Shown here: positions 36,621 through 45,407 of the stretch, one piece after another
Numbering within the stretch: the first letter of the stretch is position 1
How the letters are laid out: each line of letters opens with the position of its first letter
Assembly (NCBI RefSeq): GCF_001442805.1
Contig: NZ_CP011131.1
Coordinates: 3,410,001-3,474,000, forward strand
Length of the DNA stretch: 64,000 nt
Origin: Lysobacter gummosus
GTDB lineage: Bacteria; Pseudomonadota; Gammaproteobacteria; Xanthomonadales; Xanthomonadaceae
Direction of reading: 5' to 3'
The notes under the pieces: generated by a model
Told to the model about the DNA's origin: nothing
The model's input: the letters and a program-made list of their open reading frames with translations, nothing else
Database searches by the model: none
Made by a program: the position numbers and the translations under genes

Positions 36621-36938
36621 ACTTAACTCCTCGTCGAAGTGTTTCGAATGCGCGAATGATAGCGGCTGCCCCTGTACCCACATCAGCCTGTGCGTAAACG
36701 CGATCACCGTGTTAGCACGCGCAACCTTCATGGCGGGTGAGCGAGAGTGAGCATCGCCGGATCGTGTCGCCGGTGAGCGGAAGTGAGAGTCGCCGCATCG
36801 CGTCACGCGACTGATCATGACTGGCCTGTGTTGACCTCTCACGTCACTTTTCAGCCCGTCAAGCTAGGGAAAACCCTGGCACGGAACATGCGTGGAACTG
36901 TGCGTAAGTCCACATAAGAACTGAGCAGGGGGTTGCAG
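36621..36938. other. Divergent intergenic region with a 36 bp direct repeat
   Basis: This gap must carry the promoters of the histone-like gene and the small plus-strand gene. It holds one 36-base duplicated segment, listed separately. I see no clear promoter hexamers. Confidence 0.55.
36736..36807 (+). repeat. Two direct copies of a 36 bp unit
   Basis: GGTGAGCGAGAGTGAGCATC plus GCCGGATCGTGTCGCC at 36736 is repeated at 36772 with about six changes (GGTGAGCGGAAGTGAGAGTC, then GCCGCATCGCGTCACG). It lies 115 bases upstream of the histone-like gene. Confidence 0.75.
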
Positions 36939-37130
36939 ATGACCAGGCATATCGACCAGTACAGCGACGACGCCCACACCAGCGCCGTCATCGCCCGCCT
37001 CTACGAACTGGCCCGCGGCGGGGAAGCCGACGACGCCGAACTGCGCGAACTCGATGCCGAGATCCAGGCCGGCCTGGCCGCCGCCTACGGCGAGAGCGAC
37101 CGCGCCTTCGACCGCTCGATGGCGGCCTGA
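36939..37130 (+). CDS. Small hypothetical acidic helical protein
   Basis: The product has 63 residues from the ATG at 36939, preceded by AGCAGGGGG; a TTG two codons earlier is in frame. It starts TRHIDQYSDDAHTSAV and is predicted almost wholly helical, with many Glu, Asp and Ala (ELARGGEADDAELRELDAEI). There is no signal, membrane segment or cysteine, and I do not recognise the family. A G+C-rich hairpin follows. Codon bias and the ribosome site support it being real. Confidence 0.65.
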   Translation: MTRHIDQYSDDAHTSAVIARLYELARGGEADDAELRELDAEIQAGLAAAYGESDRAFDRSMAA

Positions 37131-37166
37131 AGTCCGCCGCGCCGGGCCGATCGAATCGCGTCAACG

Positions 37167-37198
37167 AACGACGGCGGCCTGGGCCGCCGTCGTCTTGT
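37167..37198 (+). terminator. Hairpin between convergent genes, probable terminator
   Basis: CGACGGCGGCC and its perfect complement (11 bp) are followed by GTCTTGT. The T-tract is poor, so termination strength is uncertain. It serves the small plus-strand gene and perhaps the convergent rhomboid gene. Confidence 0.6.
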
Positions 37199-37231
37199 AG
37201 CCGCAGGCCCTTGCACGGGCCGCGCCGGAAC

Positions 37232-37849
37232 TCAGCCGAAGAACGACGGCAGGCTCGGACTGGCCAGCTTCTGCAGGAAGCGCAGGCCCAGCGCCGGCTC
37301 CATCAACAGCACGAACAGCAGGCCGTAGATCGCGCCGGACAGATGCGCGTTGTGGTTGATGCTGTCGCGGCCGCGCTTGTCCATCCAGTAGGAATAGCCG
37401 ATGTAGGCGATGGCGTAGATCACCGCCGGCACCGGGATCACGAACACGATGATCCAGCTCCACGGATCGACCAGCACGAAGGCGAACAACACCGCCGACA
37501 CCGCGCCGGAGGCGCCCAGGCTGACGTAGCTGCCGTCCTTGCGATGGCGCAGGTAGCTCGGCAGGATCGCCACCACGATCGCCGACAGGTAGAACAGCAC
37601 GAACATCGCCTGCCCCACCAACTGCGCGAACACGCTCTCGACCGCGCGGCCGAAGAAGTACAGCGTGATCATGTTGAACAGCAGGTGCATCCAGTCGGCG
37701 TGCACGAAGCCGTGGGTCAGCAGGCGGTCGTACTGGTGGAAGCGCTCCACGCCCGGCGGCCACAGCACCAGGCGTTCGAAGATGCGACGTTTCTCGAACG
37801 CCTGCCACGACACCAGCACGGTCACGGCGATCAGGATAAAGGTGATCAT
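37232..37849 (-). CDS. Rhomboid-family intramembrane serine protease
   Basis: The product has 205 residues from the ATG at 37849, with six membrane segments. All rhomboid landmarks are present: H50-ADWM-H55-LLF-N59 in the second helix, catalytic Ser114 in the Gly-Ala-Ser-Gly motif, and catalytic His169 in HNAHLSGAIYG. It cleaves single-pass membrane proteins within the bilayer of the inner membrane. The POT transporter gene starts its 3' end 46 bases upstream on the same strand, so read-through is possible. The native substrate is unknown. Confidence 0.94.
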   Translation of the reverse strand: MITFILIAVTVLVSWQAFEKRRIFERLVLWPPGVERFHQYDRLLTHGFVHADWMHLLFNMITLYFFGRAVESVFAQLVGQAMFVLFYLSAIVVAILPSYLRHRKDGSYVSLGASGAVSAVLFAFVLVDPWSWIIVFVIPVPAVIYAIAYIGYSYWMDKRGRDSINHNAHLSGAIYGLLFVLLMEPALGLRFLQKLASPSLPSFFG

Positions 37850-37895
37850 GGTCGGGTCTGGCTCGTAAGGTTCGCGGAAATTCCGGCGCGGCCGC

Positions 37896-39518
37896 TCAGG
37901 CCGTGCGGTAGTGGTCTTGCATCGGATAGGTGCGGGCGTAGAGCCCGAACGCGGCCGCGGCGACAAAGGCGAACGCGGCGAAGAAGAACATCAGGAACGC
38001 GTTCTCGCTCAGGCCGGTGGAGGCGATTTGCGAGATCACCGCGTCGTTGCGCACCGCCGCGTTGGTCAGCATCACCCACAGGTTGCCGAAGGTGCTGGTC
38101 AGGTACCAGAACGCCATGATCACGCCCTTCATCGACGGCGGCGCCTGGCTGTAGGCGAACTCCAGCGCCGTCGCCGAGACCAGAATCTCGCCGAAGGTCA
38201 GCAGGATGTACGGAATGATCTGCCATGCCAGCGACATGGGGTGCCCGGCATCCATATACAACTGGATCACCGCCGCGACGATCCACGACAGACCCGTCAC
38301 CGCGATACCGAACCCCATCCGCCGCAGCGGCGTGGGGTTGAAGCCCACGCGACGCAAGGCCGGGTACAGGACCAGGTTGTTGAACGGGATCAGCAGCATC
38401 ACCAGCAGCGGATTGATCGCCTGCATCTGCGAGGCCGCGGCCTTGGCCCCGCCCTCGCCGGAGATCAGCCAGCTCGGCCACCACCACAGGTCGGTCGGCA
38501 CCACCATGCGCTGGCCCTGCAGCACCCAGGTCGAGGCCTTCTGGTCGAACAGCGACCAGAACGGGGTCACGAAGGCGAACACGATCAGAATCCGCAGTAC
38601 CGCGCGTGCGCCGTCCACCGCCGCGGCCGGATGCTTGCCGCGCGCGCGTTCGAGCTGCAGCGACACGCCGTAACCGCCGAAGCCGATCAGCAAGCCCAGC
38701 GCCATGCACGCGCTCTTGACGAAGCCCAGGCTCGGAATCAGCGCCAGCGCGCCGGCCGCGAGCGCCACGCCGACCGCGGCCACCGCCACGCCGGGATTGC
38801 CCTGCCCGGCGACCTTGGCGGTCAGCGCGGTGCGGGCAACGTTGAAGAACGAATCCGGGTCCGGCGCCTGCCGGCTCGGCGGCACCATCACGTAGTAATT
38901 GCGGCCCAGCCAGAAGATCAAGGTGGCCAGGAACATCAGCGCGCCGGGAATGCCGAACGCCACCGCCGGGCCGTAGTCGCGCAGGAAGATCGGCATCAGC
39001 AAGGAGGCGAACAGCGAACCGAAGTTGATCGTCCAATAGAACGCATCGAACACCAGCTTGGCCTTGTGCTTGTTGCTCTGGTCGAACTGGTCGCCGCAGA
39101 ACGACACCACCAGCGGCTTGATGCCGCCGGCGCCCAGGGCGATCAGGAACAGGCCGGTGTAGAAACCGGTCTGGTTGTGCTCGAACAAGGCCAGGCAGGC
39201 ATGGCCCACGCAGTACACCAGCGAGAACCAGATGACGGTGTTGTATTTGCCGAAATAGCGGTCGGCCAGCCAGCCGCCCAGCAGCGGAAAGAAATACGTG
39301 CCGATCATGAAGCTGTGGAACACTTCCTTGGCCATGTGCTCGCGCTCGGCCAGGCCCTCGGTCGAGGCCAGCAGCAGCGTTCCGACCAGGAACGAGATCA
39401 GGATGCTGCGCATGCCATAGAAGCTGAAGCGCTCGGCCGCCTCGTTGCCGATGATGAAAGCGATCTGGCGGGGCATCTTGCCCTGCGAATCGGCGGGGAC
39501 GGTGGCGGCTTGGCTCAT
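37896..39518 (-). CDS. POT/PTR-family proton-dependent oligopeptide transporter
   Basis: The 540-residue product has 12-14 membrane helices and the POT signatures: EAAERFSFYGMRSIL (the ExxER-F motif) in helix 1, the GGWLADRYFGKYNTV loop, GAGGIKPLVVSFCGDQF, and FWSLFDQKASTW near residue 310. It imports di- and tripeptides with protons. Its job fits with the secreted peptidases in the window (Dcp, M14). The rhomboid gene follows on the same strand. Confidence 0.94.
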   Translation of the reverse strand: MSQAATVPADSQGKMPRQIAFIIGNEAAERFSFYGMRSILISFLVGTLLLASTEGLAEREHMAKEVFHSFMIGTYFFPLLGGWLADRYFGKYNTVIWFSLVYCVGHACLALFEHNQTGFYTGLFLIALGAGGIKPLVVSFCGDQFDQSNKHKAKLVFDAFYWTINFGSLFASLLMPIFLRDYGPAVAFGIPGALMFLATLIFWLGRNYYVMVPPSRQAPDPDSFFNVARTALTAKVAGQGNPGVAVAAVGVALAAGALALIPSLGFVKSACMALGLLIGFGGYGVSLQLERARGKHPAAAVDGARAVLRILIVFAFVTPFWSLFDQKASTWVLQGQRMVVPTDLWWWPSWLISGEGGAKAAASQMQAINPLLVMLLIPFNNLVLYPALRRVGFNPTPLRRMGFGIAVTGLSWIVAAVIQLYMDAGHPMSLAWQIIPYILLTFGEILVSATALEFAYSQAPPSMKGVIMAFWYLTSTFGNLWVMLTNAAVRNDAVISQIASTGLSENAFLMFFFAAFAFVAAAAFGLYARTYPMQDHYRTA

Positions 39519-39663
39519 CTACGGCGGTCCTGTGCGGGTCGGGTCGCGCGTTCCGTGCGAATGCCCCGGGCGCAACGGCGCCGGGACGGTCCAGCCCCAC
39601 AGCCTAACCGATCGGCCCCGCACCCGGCTTGGCCGCGCCCGGCGGCGCGCCGGCGGGCGCCGT

Positions 39664-40464
39664 TCAGATCGCCGGATCGCCGATCTGCAGCTCGTATTCG
39701 AAGTTCTGGATCATGCGGCCATAGTCCTGATCCTTGTCGGTGCCGTAATTGGCGCCGACCACCAGCCGGTGCTTGCCCGGCGGCAGCGGCGGCAACAGCG
39801 CCCAGTAACCGTCGGCCGCGGCGTGGTGGCGGGACTTGGCGTCGTGCTCCGGGCCGGAGTCGCGCTGCGCGGCGAAGGGGTCGAAGCAGCGCGAGATCAG
39901 CCGCACCGGCGGCGGCAAGGGCTTGCCGTCGATCAGGATGACCGCGCTCGCCAAGGCCCGGTTGCTGACCGCCACCTGGGCCTTGAGCGCGGCGCAGGTG
40001 GTCGCGTATTTACCGTCGCGCGGGGTGTGGGTGTACAGGTTGATGAGCGGAATCAGCAGGTGCTTGCCCAGCGGCACCTGGCAGCGTCGCTTGGCGTCGA
40101 AACGGCCATCGGTCCCGGCCAGAAACCAGACCGGGCCGTCTTCGTCCTGGCCCATCGCGCAACGGCTGCCGTCGGTGTCCTGGTACGGCATCAGGCCGTC
40201 CGGAAAACTATGCGCCCAGCGCCACCAGCGCACCGTCCATTCCTCCGGCGCGATGCCGCCGACCTGCGTGCCGGCCGACGCGTTCGCGGCATGGGTTTCC
40301 GACTTCGCGGGCGCCGATTTCGCGCTCGCGGCGAATGCCGGGAGCGACAAGGTCAGGCCCAGGGCGACTGCGGCGACGATGCGTGCCGCACGCGGGTCGC
40401 GCCGCGACGCTGCTGCGCGGAAGAAGCTTCGAGACGGGTTCGTCCGCATTTGATCGGCATCCAT
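39664..40464 (-). CDS. Secreted protein of unknown function
   Basis: The product has 266 residues if translation begins at the ATG at 40464 (GGGAGC upstream). A longer start at 40509 lies inside a dispersed repeat and is unlikely. Residues about 20-45 form a signal peptide (IVAAVALGLTLSLPAFAAS). The mature part has a Trp-rich segment TVRWWRWAHSFP, then SRCAMGQDEDGPVWFLAGT, CQVPLGKHLLIPLIN and a late LPPGKHRLVVGANYG. The four cysteines could pair in the periplasm. I recall similar secreted proteins of unknown role in other proteobacteria but no assigned function. Confidence 0.78.
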   Translation of the reverse strand: MDADQMRTNPSRSFFRAAASRRDPRAARIVAAVALGLTLSLPAFAASAKSAPAKSETHAANASAGTQVGGIAPEEWTVRWWRWAHSFPDGLMPYQDTDGSRCAMGQDEDGPVWFLAGTDGRFDAKRRCQVPLGKHLLIPLINLYTHTPRDGKYATTCAALKAQVAVSNRALASAVILIDGKPLPPPVRLISRCFDPFAAQRDSGPEHDAKSRHHAAADGYWALLPPLPPGKHRLVVGANYGTDKDQDYGRMIQNFEYELQIGDPAI

Positions 40465-40500
40465 GTTGATCGGTGCTCCCTGATTTGCCGTTTCGCTTTT

Positions 40501-40617
40501 GCTCGTCATTCCCGCGAACGCGGGAATCCAGGGCCTTTCGTGCGAGAACGCTTGAAGTCGCTGGATGCTCGGCTCCGCCGAAGTAAAGCGGAGCCCGCCT
40601 TCGCGGGAATGACGAGC
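40501..40617. repeat. VIPANAGIQ/PAFAGM family inverted repeat, copy 3
   Basis: GCTCGTCATTCCCGCGAACG at the left matches the complement of the right end CGCGGGAATGACGAGC. It includes the inner CGGCTCCGCCGAAG hairpin seen in copy 2. It lies between the secreted unknown and the GST gene. Confidence 0.9.
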
Positions 40618-40646
40618 CTAGGCTTCCGGAATTTTTGCACCGGCTC

Positions 40647-41273
40647 CTAAGCCCACTCGCTCAAGCCTTCGCGCTGATACAGCGTGGCGAAGCCCGGCCG
40701 CGCCTTCATGCGCCGCGCGAACTCGCCCAGATGCGGCCACTCGTGCGCGGGCTTGGGCATCTTGCGAGTCCAGCGCATCAGCATGGTCAGGTAGAAATCG
40801 GCCGCGCTCAGGCGCTCGCCGAGCAGATACGGCCCGTGCGCGCCCAGTTGCGCGTCCAGCCGCGCGCAGGCGTCCTCGATCCGCGCCTGCGCGCCGGCCC
40901 GCACCGCGTCGTCGTCGGCCTGCAGGTCCCACGGATACCACCACAGGCGCAGCGGCGACTGCAGCGTGCTGGCCAGATTGAACATCCACTGGTCGTACAG
41001 CGCGCGCTGCGGATCGTCGAGCGCCGGCGCCAATCCGGCGTCGGGATGACGATCGGCCAGATACATCGCCAGCGCCGCGGCTTCGTAGCGCGGCTGGCCG
41101 TCGACGATCAGCGTGGGCACCACGCCGTTGGGATTCATCGCCAGATACTCGGCGCTTTTGTGCGCGCGCGCGTCCATGTCGACAAGACGCAGTTCGTGTT
41201 CGATGTCCATCTCGATCAGCAGCCAGTGGACCAGCAGGCTGGCGGTGCCCGGCGAGTAATACAAGGCGTACAT
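40647..41273 (-). CDS. Glutathione S-transferase family protein
   Basis: The 208-residue product has a thioredoxin-like N-terminal domain (YALYYSPGTASLLVHWLLIE, with NPNGVVPTLIVDG providing the cis-Pro) and an all-helical C-terminal domain ending in GERLSAADFYLTMLMRWTR. Ser11 or a nearby residue after the first strand would contact glutathione. The family conjugates or reduces electrophiles in the cytoplasm. Substrate unknown. Confidence 0.92.
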   Translation of the reverse strand: MYALYYSPGTASLLVHWLLIEMDIEHELRLVDMDARAHKSAEYLAMNPNGVVPTLIVDGQPRYEAAALAMYLADRHPDAGLAPALDDPQRALYDQWMFNLASTLQSPLRLWWYPWDLQADDDAVRAGAQARIEDACARLDAQLGAHGPYLLGERLSAADFYLTMLMRWTRKMPKPAHEWPHLGEFARRMKARPGFATLYQREGLSEWA

Positions 41274-41513
41274 GGCGAAGGTATCCAGACAAGACGGATG
41301 CGAAGTCTAGACCACGCGCGGGCATGGCCGCAGCCCGCGCACGCGGGCGATCGCGATGACTCCTGTCACCTCGTGTCAGTTAGCTAAAGATTCCACAAGC
41401 GCGGCCGCACACGATCCCGTAAATTAGGCCGCTCGCGACGCCACCAGGCGCCGATCCGCATCCCGCCGCCGCGCCGCCCTGTTCCGGGCCGACGCACGAT
41501 CAGGAATCGCCGC

Positions 41514-42014
41514 ATGCTCACGCGCTTCACCCCGATGCTCTGCGCCCTGTGCTGCGCGATCGCGCTGGGCGGTTGCGACCGGGTGGACAAGGCCGTGAAT
41601 TACGCATCGCGTCCGCCGGCCCAACCGGAACGGGCGCCACAGCGGCAACGGCTCCGTCCCGGGCAGTCGGCCGTCGTCGAGGTGCCGTTCGATCCCGATC
41701 ACATCGGTCCCAAGGGCTTGGCCGCGCTCGAACTGGGCGTGCGCGAAGGCTTTCTGCGCCGTGCCGAACAACGCGACGCCGATGCCTGGCTGGCCGCGCG
41801 CAAAGAGCCCAAAGCCCCGCCATCGCTGCGCGATACCTACGTCGTGCTCAAGGCGTACCGGCTCCCGCCCGGCCTGATCGGCAACGGTAAGGACATGGCT
41901 TATTTCTATGTTCCCCGCGATGTGCCGGCGCCGAGCGGGAACAACCCGCTGACGCCTGTTTACGACTCCAACACCGGCTATTGCGCCGGCCAGTTGTGCG
42001 ACTTCGTCGAATGA
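41514..42014 (+). CDS. Hypothetical lipoprotein
   Basis: The 166-residue product has a lipoprotein signal with lipobox LGGC (Cys21) after CALCCAIA. The mature part has an Arg/Pro/Gln-rich tether and a folded region with GPKGLAALELGVREGFLRR and DTYVVLKAYRLPPG, ending CAGQLCDFVE with a likely disulfide. It is followed after 34 bases by the M14 carboxypeptidase gene on the same strand. I do not recognise a family. Confidence 0.75.
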   Translation: MLTRFTPMLCALCCAIALGGCDRVDKAVNYASRPPAQPERAPQRQRLRPGQSAVVEVPFDPDHIGPKGLAALELGVREGFLRRAEQRDADAWLAARKEPKAPPSLRDTYVVLKAYRLPPGLIGNGKDMAYFYVPRDVPAPSGNNPLTPVYDSNTGYCAGQLCDFVE

Positions 42015-42048
42015 CTCCCCTTACTTTTAACCCGTTGGACATGCCGCA

Positions 42049-43854
42049 ATGACCCAAGACCTTTCGCACCGCGTCCGCCCGCCCCGCTCCGCCGCGCTGC
42101 TGGCGCTCGCCCTCGCCGCCGCGCTCGCAGGGCCCGCCGCGGCGGCCGCGCCCGAGCCGCTGACCACCGTGTCCGAGCGCAGCGGCTTCGTCAAAACCGG
42201 GCGCTATCAGGAAGTGATCGAACTGTGCGCGCAGTTCGCCCAGCGCTATCCCGACGCGGTGCGTTGCGAAGACTTCGGCACCACGCCCGAAGGCCGGCCG
42301 ATGAAGGTGTTGGTCGTGAGCCGCGCCGGCGCGTTCACGCCGCAACAGGCGCAGGCCAGGAAATTGCCGGTGCTGCTGGTCCAGGGGGGCATCCATTCGG
42401 GCGAAATCGACGGCAAGGACGCCGGCTTCCTGGCCCTGCGCCAAGTGCTCGACGGCGAAGCCGCGCCCGGCGCGCTGGACCATCAAGTGCTGCTGTTCGT
42501 ACCGGTGTTCAACATCGACGGCCACGAGCGCTTCGGCCGCTGGAACCGTCCCAATCAGCGCGGCCCGGAGGAAATGGGCTGGCGCACCACGGCGCAGAAC
42601 TACAACCTCAATCGCGATTACCTCAAGGCCGACGCGCCCGAAATGCAGGCCATGCTCAAGCTGGTCGAGCGCTGGGATCCGCTGGCCTACATCGACCTGC
42701 ACGTCACCGACGGCGCCAAGTTCGAGCACGACGTGTCGATCCAGGTCGAACCGGCGCACGCCGGCGACGAGGCCTTGCGCGAATGGGGTACCTCGCTGCG
42801 CGACGATACGATCAAGTACCTGAGCCAGCGAGGCTCGCTGCCGCTGCCGTACTACCCGTCCTTCGTAGAATCCGACAATCCCGCTTCGGGTTTCGAGGAC
42901 GGCGTGCCGCCGCCGCGTTTTTCGCACGGCTATTTCTACCTGCGCAACCGTCTGGCCATGCTGGTGGAAACCCACTCGTGGAAAGACTATCCGACGCGGG
43001 TGAAGATCACCCACAACATCATCGTCAGCCTGATCGGCTGGATGTCCGGCAACGGCGCCGAACTGCGCCAGACCGCCCTGCAAGCCGATCAGCGCGCCAA
43101 GGCGCTGGGCGGACAGAAGGTCGCGCTGGACTACAAGGCCAGCGACAAGACCCGCACCGTCGCTTTCCGCGGCTATGCCTACACGCGCACGCCGTCGGAC
43201 GTGTCCGGCGCGCTGATGACCCGCTACGACGAGACCAAGCCGGAAATCTGGAACATCCCGCTGAAGTACGACATCCAGCCCGGCCGCCAGGTGCTCGCGC
43301 CGCGCGGCGGCTATCTGGTGCCGGCCGCGCAGGCGGCGTGGGTCGCGGCCAAGCTCGATCAACACGGCGTGAGCTATCGCCGCCTCGACAGCGCGCTCAA
43401 GCAGGCCGAGGTGGAAACCTTCCGCGCCGACAAGGCCGAGTTCGCCGCGCAATCGGTCGAAGGCCGTCAGCGCACCACGCTGAGCGGCGACTGGAAGGCC
43501 GAGACGCAGGATCTGGTCGCCGGCGCGCTGTTCGTGCCGATCGCCCAGCCCAAGGCGCGGCTGGCGATCGCGATCCTGGAACCGCTGGCGCCCGATTCGC
43601 TGGCGGCCTGGGGCGAGTTCAACAACGCCTTCGAGCGCAAGGAGTACATGGAGGATTACGTCGCCGAGGACGTTGCGCGCGAAATGCTCAAGGACCCCAA
43701 GGTCAAGGCCGAATTCGAAGCCAAGCTGCAAAGCGATGCGGCCTTCGCCAAGAGCCCGCAGGCGCGCCTGGATTTCTTCTATCGCCGCCACTCGGCCTGG
43801 GATACGCGCTACAACCAGTACCCGGTGCTGCGCACGCAGTCGGTGCCGCGCTGA
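42049..43854 (+). CDS. M14-family zinc carboxypeptidase, exported
   Basis: The 601-residue product has an N-terminal signal (LLALALAAALAGPAAAA). The zinc-binding HxxE is in GGIHSGEIDGKD near residue 115, and the second His ligand is in YIDLHVTDG near 223. The substrate blocks MKVLVVSR and NLNRDYLKADAPE precede it. It should trim C-terminal residues, or amidated or modified ends, from peptides in the periplasm or outside. An intrinsic terminator follows within 60 bases. The C-terminal 200 residues lack a recognisable domain name. Confidence 0.9.
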   Translation: MTQDLSHRVRPPRSAALLALALAAALAGPAAAAAPEPLTTVSERSGFVKTGRYQEVIELCAQFAQRYPDAVRCEDFGTTPEGRPMKVLVVSRAGAFTPQQAQARKLPVLLVQGGIHSGEIDGKDAGFLALRQVLDGEAAPGALDHQVLLFVPVFNIDGHERFGRWNRPNQRGPEEMGWRTTAQNYNLNRDYLKADAPEMQAMLKLVERWDPLAYIDLHVTDGAKFEHDVSIQVEPAHAGDEALREWGTSLRDDTIKYLSQRGSLPLPYYPSFVESDNPASGFEDGVPPPRFSHGYFYLRNRLAMLVETHSWKDYPTRVKITHNIIVSLIGWMSGNGAELRQTALQADQRAKALGGQKVALDYKASDKTRTVAFRGYAYTRTPSDVSGALMTRYDETKPEIWNIPLKYDIQPGRQVLAPRGGYLVPAAQAAWVAAKLDQHGVSYRRLDSALKQAEVETFRADKAEFAAQSVEGRQRTTLSGDWKAETQDLVAGALFVPIAQPKARLAIAILEPLAPDSLAAWGEFNNAFERKEYMEDYVAEDVAREMLKDPKVKAEFEAKLQSDAAFAKSPQARLDFFYRRHSAWDTRYNQYPVLRTQSVPR

Positions 43855-43886
43855 TCAACCGCCATAACCGCTGAACCGATGCGAAG

Positions 43887-43914
43887 GCGCGGAGCTCAGG
43901 CTCCGCGCTTTTTT
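43887..43914 (+). terminator. Intrinsic terminator of the M14 gene
   Basis: A perfect 9-bp stem (GCGCGGAGC and its complement) with a TCAG loop is followed by six T, 33 bases beyond the stop codon. Confidence 0.9.
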
Positions 43915-44017
43915 GTCCGCGCCCATGAGCGGAACGCTTACGCCCCGACCCGGCGTGACCCGCGCGGATCGACCCACGCGCTATCCTGCCAGCATCAATC
44001 CCCCGCCGAGATCCCGC

Positions 44018-44437
44018 ATGCGTTCGCGAACCGCGCTGCTACCGGCCCTGACCGTCGCGCTGCTGGCGGCCTGCTCCGGAAAACCCGCGCCGCCGCCCGA
44101 CACCGCGAAACCCCGCGCCGCGCCGGCCAAGCCCGCGCCGGCCCTGCGCGCGATCGGCACCGAACCGGGCTGGCTGGCCGAGGTCGATGCCGGCCCGAAA
44201 CCGAAGATGCGGCTGCAGCTCGACTACGGCCTGCGCAAGATGGAACTGTCCATCGTCATCGAGAACGAACACAAGGACGGTTACGTGGGCGTCACCGACG
44301 ACGGCACCATGATCGGGCTGATCTACAAGCGCGAGCAGTGCAGCGACGGCATGAGCGATCGCGTCTACGCCGCCAGCGCCGCGTTGTGGGACGGCCACAA
44401 GATGTACCAGGGCTGCGCCGAGGTCGCTTCGCCATGA
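44018..44437 (+). CDS. Small lipoprotein, COG3650-like
   Basis: The product has 139 residues from the ATG at 44018. The signal ends VALLAAC with lipidated Cys19, followed by a Pro/Ala/Lys tether. The folded part begins RAIGTEPGWLAEVD and ends CSDGMSDRVYAASAALWDG with a late Cys, a pattern shared with COG3650-type membrane lipoproteins of unknown role. Its stop codon overlaps the ATG of the next gene (ATGA), so the two are translationally coupled. Confidence 0.8.
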   Translation: MRSRTALLPALTVALLAACSGKPAPPPDTAKPRAAPAKPAPALRAIGTEPGWLAEVDAGPKPKMRLQLDYGLRKMELSIVIENEHKDGYVGVTDDGTMIGLIYKREQCSDGMSDRVYAASAALWDGHKMYQGCAEVASP

Positions 44438-45351
44438 ACCGCAACGAATTTCTACCCGACACCGCCCAACGGCGGCCGCGAAGCGCGATCCGGGCCGCCA
44501 TGGCGCTGATCGCGGCGATGCTTGCGACGGCCGCTTCGAGCGAAGAAATGCCTCGATCGCCGGACGCCATCGCCGCCGTCCCGGTCTGCGTGCTTACCCT
44601 CAATCTGTGGCACGACAAAGGCGACTGGCCCAAGCGCCGCGCGATGATCGTGGACGAAATCCGGCGCCTGAACCCGAATCTGATCGCGCTGCAGGAAGTG
44701 CTGCAACGTCCGGGCCTGCGCAATCAGGCCGAAGACCTCGCGCAAGCCACCGGTTACAAGGTGCGATTCGTCTCGGTGGACGCGGACGATGCCGAGCGCC
44801 GCTACGGCAACGCGATCTTGTACAAGATCCCGGGCTCGGCGCAGGACATGCGCAAGCTGGAACCCTTGAACGACTACCGCACCGCCGCGCACGCGCAGGC
44901 GACCTTCGACGCCATGCACAACGGCGCGGATTTCTACGCCACCCACCTGCACAACGAGCGCGAGGGCGGCGCGATCCGCCGCCGCCAGATCGCCAGCCTG
45001 CTGGACTTCATCGACGACAGCCAGCACACCGGCAACGTCATCGTCGCCGGCGACTTCAACAGCGACGCCGATTCACCCGAACTCAAGGCCCTGGCTTCGC
45101 GTTATCGCGACGCCTACGCCCAGGCCCATCCCGACAGCGCTGCCGATCCGGCGCGCAGCACCACCCTCAACCCGGCCTATCTGCCCGCGCAGCGCATCGA
45201 TCACGTGTTCTACGACCCGAAACGTTTCGAGCTGATCGAGGCGCGCATCGTCCTGAACCAGCCGCGCGACGGCGTCTGGGCGTCGGATCACTTCGGTCTG
45301 TTCGTGCGCTTGCGCCCCACCCGTCCGCTGGAATCGCGCCGGCGTCATTGA
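44434..45351 (+). CDS. Endonuclease/exonuclease/phosphatase-family exported protein
   Basis: The 305-residue product starts at an ATG overlapping the preceding lipoprotein stop. Residues about 15-38 are a signal sequence. The EEP fold is complete: LTLNLWHDKGDW, ALQEVLQ (metal Glu), YATHLHNERE, VIVAGDFNSDADSP and the final WASDHFGLF His. Members hydrolyse phosphodiesters in nucleic acids, phosphoinositides or sphingomyelin. Export argues for an extracellular or periplasmic substrate, which remains unknown. Confidence 0.9.
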   Translation: MNRNEFLPDTAQRRPRSAIRAAMALIAAMLATAASSEEMPRSPDAIAAVPVCVLTLNLWHDKGDWPKRRAMIVDEIRRLNPNLIALQEVLQRPGLRNQAEDLAQATGYKVRFVSVDADDAERRYGNAILYKIPGSAQDMRKLEPLNDYRTAAHAQATFDAMHNGADFYATHLHNEREGGAIRRRQIASLLDFIDDSQHTGNVIVAGDFNSDADSPELKALASRYRDAYAQAHPDSAADPARSTTLNPAYLPAQRIDHVFYDPKRFELIEARIVLNQPRDGVWASDHFGLFVRLRPTRPLESRRRH

Positions 45352-45407
45352 ACTGACATGTGCCGCTCCTAGCGTGGTCGGTTTCCCCCGACCCGCAGGA
45401 GCCCCGC

